NCBI RefSeq assembly: GCF_016097555.1
Contig: NC_054704.1
Location: forward strand, 46,802,413 to 46,866,412
Origin: Gigantopelta aegis
Lineage: Eukaryota; Mollusca; Gastropoda; Neomphalida; Peltospiridae
DNA length: 64,000 nt
Reading direction: 5' to 3'
This document shows positions 62,401-64,000 of this stretch, piece after piece. The stretch's first letter is position 1, and the number at the start of each line of letters is the position of its first letter. Made by a program: the position numbers and the translations under genes. Under the pieces are notes generated by a model. It was not told where the DNA came from. It did no database searches and saw nothing but the letters and a program-made list of their open reading frames with translations.

Positions 62401-63591
62401 GGTTTTTGTAATACCACAAAATGCATTTTTCGTATTTCATAAATCGCACGCACGTCTGAGAAAAAACCGTTGAGCAGACAAAATCTAATCTATTTTTAGA
62501 GGGGATATTTCCATTTCAATGTCACAGACGTTGGTATATCACGTGACTGTTATCATTTTGGTTCGGTTTGTTTTCTCGTGCACGGTTCGCGCAATCAACA
62601 TCCGATTTGTTGTTGTTCATTTGTGAGATTTTTTTTCACAGTTCGTGAACATTTTCAGTAACAAAAAAGTTCAGACAAGTAAGTGTCTCAATACAAAACG
62701 TTACAAACCCTTAAAACCAATAATTTTGCTAAGTCTTACAATATCTGGAGAGGGGATACAACCAGGACAGAACAGCTGGAACATGTCCAGGAGAGGTGAA
62801 AGAAACGCACCCCAAGTCTGTGAAATTTGTCGTGACGTAGGCATTGTTTTGCTGCGAGCGACATCTACCGGTGACATCAGAATACTAACTTTCAAAATTA
62901 TTTCAAGCAATTGGGGCATGGGGATTCCCATGGTATTTATCGATATAAAACCTGCTTTTTCACTCCATTTGATAAAAACGTGATCCAAGTGTGTTACAGG
63001 TTTGTAGATTAACCAAATTATAATTTATTTTCGCTGGATGGAACTAGGGTGTGCGGCTTTAAAGTTCATCAGAAGAACCTGAACTTTTGATGTAAATACA
63101 AAAGATAGAAACATCACACTTACGTTGTTGAATCAATTGTTTTAGTTAGGGGTTTTTTGGTCCTCCATTACACATACATCAGAAACTATAACCACTGATC
63201 TAAACGAGAAACTTTAATATTAAACTTTAATGCCATTGCCGCCATCGTAAAAGTAATACTTATGTCTCGCCCTTTTACTCTGTAAAGGCAAGACACAAAT
63301 GTATGAAGTTAGTTTTGAACATCCTTTTTTCCCTCAAAATGTATATTTTGTACCAAATTTCTATTAGTGGTTAAGCTTGGTGGGCTAGTGAAAATTTGTC
63401 ACATACCGAATAATAAAGCTGTCTGAAAATAAAAACCAAAACACCCCATACTAACCTGCTACTTTCTTGAGACTAACTGGTTTAGCTGCCTGTACCAAAA
63501 TGAGATCTTGGAAAAATTCTCTTCGCTGATCCGATGTTGGATTGACCATCTGCAGTACCTCTCCACCAAGTGCATCAAACAACATCTGCAC
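53438..63591 (-). CDS. ATAD2: ATAD2/ATAD2B-type AAA+ bromodomain protein, C-terminal part only
   Basis: Eight exons, in transcript order: 63591-63456, 60820-60624, 60059-59900, 58591-58469, 57612-56951, 55427-55352, 54609-54362, 53527-53438. They join in frame to 563 aa and end at TAG 53440-53438. Visible residues 1-110 carry the ATAD2 signature APPPEPRKLTEAE and the RELRIFLRDI stretch. The bromodomain spans about 75-190, with KPMDLSTM and the acetyl-lysine-binding Asn158 in LEYNP, then RHRACALKDTA. The 662-bp exon (206-426) encodes a Ser/Lys-rich, low-complexity linker with basic clusters such as KPRKKC and KRRKKQR that look nuclear. Residues 452-534 form the conserved C-terminal helical region. 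The family binds acetylated histones and works as a chromatin-associated hexameric ATPase; both AAA domains must lie beyond base 64000. Sequence alone does not separate the pre-duplication orthologue from ATAD2B. It is convergent with HADHB. Confidence 0.93.
54686..54872 (-). mobile_element. SINE A fragment (body + part of tail 1)
   Basis: CAGACATATGGTTAAGGACC, CCCGCTGTCGCCACTTCATG and CGTGGTGCACTGGCTGGAAC in reverse orientation. Both extremities are missing. In an ATAD2 intron. Confidence 0.75.
55071..55090. repeat. Poly-C tract (20 bp)
   Basis: C run followed by CCACC repeats in an ATAD2 intron. Confidence 0.85.
55428..56950. other. ATAD2 intron, A-rich low-complexity tail
   Basis: 56390-56650 is dominated by AAATAAA/AAAATAAAA motifs. 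A G-rich patch lies at 56040-56110. Nothing else identifiable. Confidence 0.6.
58870..58965. repeat. Dispersed repeat fragment shared with 27425-27515
   Basis: Inverse orientation relative to the HADHB intron copy. Contains GAAAAGCAGTCCATTTTTAA and the paired GGTGAAATAGAAATTCACC hairpin. Family unknown. Confidence 0.5.
60923..61713. mobile_element. pogo-like MITE with ACCGTATA ends (~790 bp)
   Basis: TACCGTATA at 60923-60931 and TATACGGTA at 61705-61713 form the termini with TA target bases. GTCGGCTTATA motifs recur near both ends (60949, 61672), as in Tigger-type subterminal repeats. No transposase. Confidence 0.6.
62244..63062. mobile_element. TTAA-flanked element (~0.8 kb), piggyBac/Kolobok-like
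   Basis: TTAA at 62244-62247 and 63059-63062. Ends AGGGACACACCCTAGTTACG and (inverse) AGCCGCACACCCTAGTTCC. Reading frames of about 95-112 aa inside overlap each other on both strands and show no domain. In the ATAD2 intron upstream of the exon at 60820. Confidence 0.7.
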
Positions 63592-63935
63592 CTATAACAG
63601 AACAGAGATGGCTAGCTTTACATATTTATTTCAGAATTTGGAACTCACGTAATGGGCTATCATTCTGATGTTGCTAGCACAAGTTTTTATTTGTTAGCTT
63701 AATTTTGCACATTTAAAAAACAAACAAAATAACAACAAATACTGCTTTACACAACTAGTTTTATTAGAATAGGGAACAGTACTATTTTGTATTCAACATA
63801 AATTACATCATTATAAAGTCTGCAAATGTGAGTTATTTTATACAACCTTTATGTAACATAACATGTGGTATTAATCCAAATAATTACATAATTATGTTTT
63901 TCAAAAAACCCAAAAACGATGTATGTTAACGTAAA

Positions 63936-64000
63936 AGTTTGTTTTGTTTAATGACATCACTAGAGCACACCAATTTAATAATCATCAGCTATTGGATCAG
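63936..64000 (-). mobile_element. SINE tail 2, runs off the window
   Basis: TTTGTTTAATGACATCACTA, GAGCAC, then ATCATCAGCTATTGGAT: inverted tail 2. The rest of the SINE would lie beyond base 64000. Confidence 0.7.

Noticed and set aside
62645-62988. Overlapping ~95 and 112 aa frames on opposite strands
   Set aside because: Inside a TTAA-flanked element, no domain, and mutually antisense; chance open frames.

Overview
This is animal nuclear DNA: AT-rich, with spliced genes, long introns and many short transposable elements. The proteins are bilaterian. The repeats (tRNA-headed SINEs with TTTC/TTCC tails, TTAA and pogo-like MITEs, long simple repeats) are of a kind I associate with molluscs, most likely a gastropod. 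That placement is inference, not proof.

Three host genes account for the coding sequence. (1) 126-23774, minus strand: HADHA, the alpha subunit of the mitochondrial trifunctional protein. Eighteen coding exons (667 codons plus 2 nt) join in frame; the last ~95 codons lie beyond base 1. (2) 24022-44957, plus strand: HADHB, the beta subunit, complete in 15 coding exons (473 aa). (3) 53438-63591, minus strand: the 3' part of an ATAD2-type AAA/bromodomain gene, eight exons, 563 aa including the whole bromodomain; its ATPase exons lie beyond base 64000.

HADHA and HADHB are head to head, with 247 bp between start codons, as in vertebrates. Their products form one complex that carries out the last three steps of long-chain fatty-acid beta-oxidation. 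The shared promoter holds a DR1 (HNF4/PPAR-type) site close to each start codon. The HADHB-side DR1 directly abuts a 10-bp TFEB/USF-type palindrome.

The introns of the HADHA/HADHB pair are crowded with elements: a SINE superfamily whose heads and tails are shuffled, two MULE-like elements with 9-bp target duplications, a foldback element nested in a Harbinger-like element, TTAA elements (one with its empty site preserved in a paralogous repeat), pogo-like elements, hAT-like elements (one inserted exactly at a HADHA splice donor), a full-length Tc1 element with a damaged transposase, an 11-copy 70-bp satellite and many microsatellites. By contrast, about 6 kb between HADHB and ATAD2 (47.4-53.4 kb) is AT-rich and nearly free of recognisable elements. 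I saw no LTR or viral element, LINE, rRNA gene, functional tRNA gene or CRISPR array.
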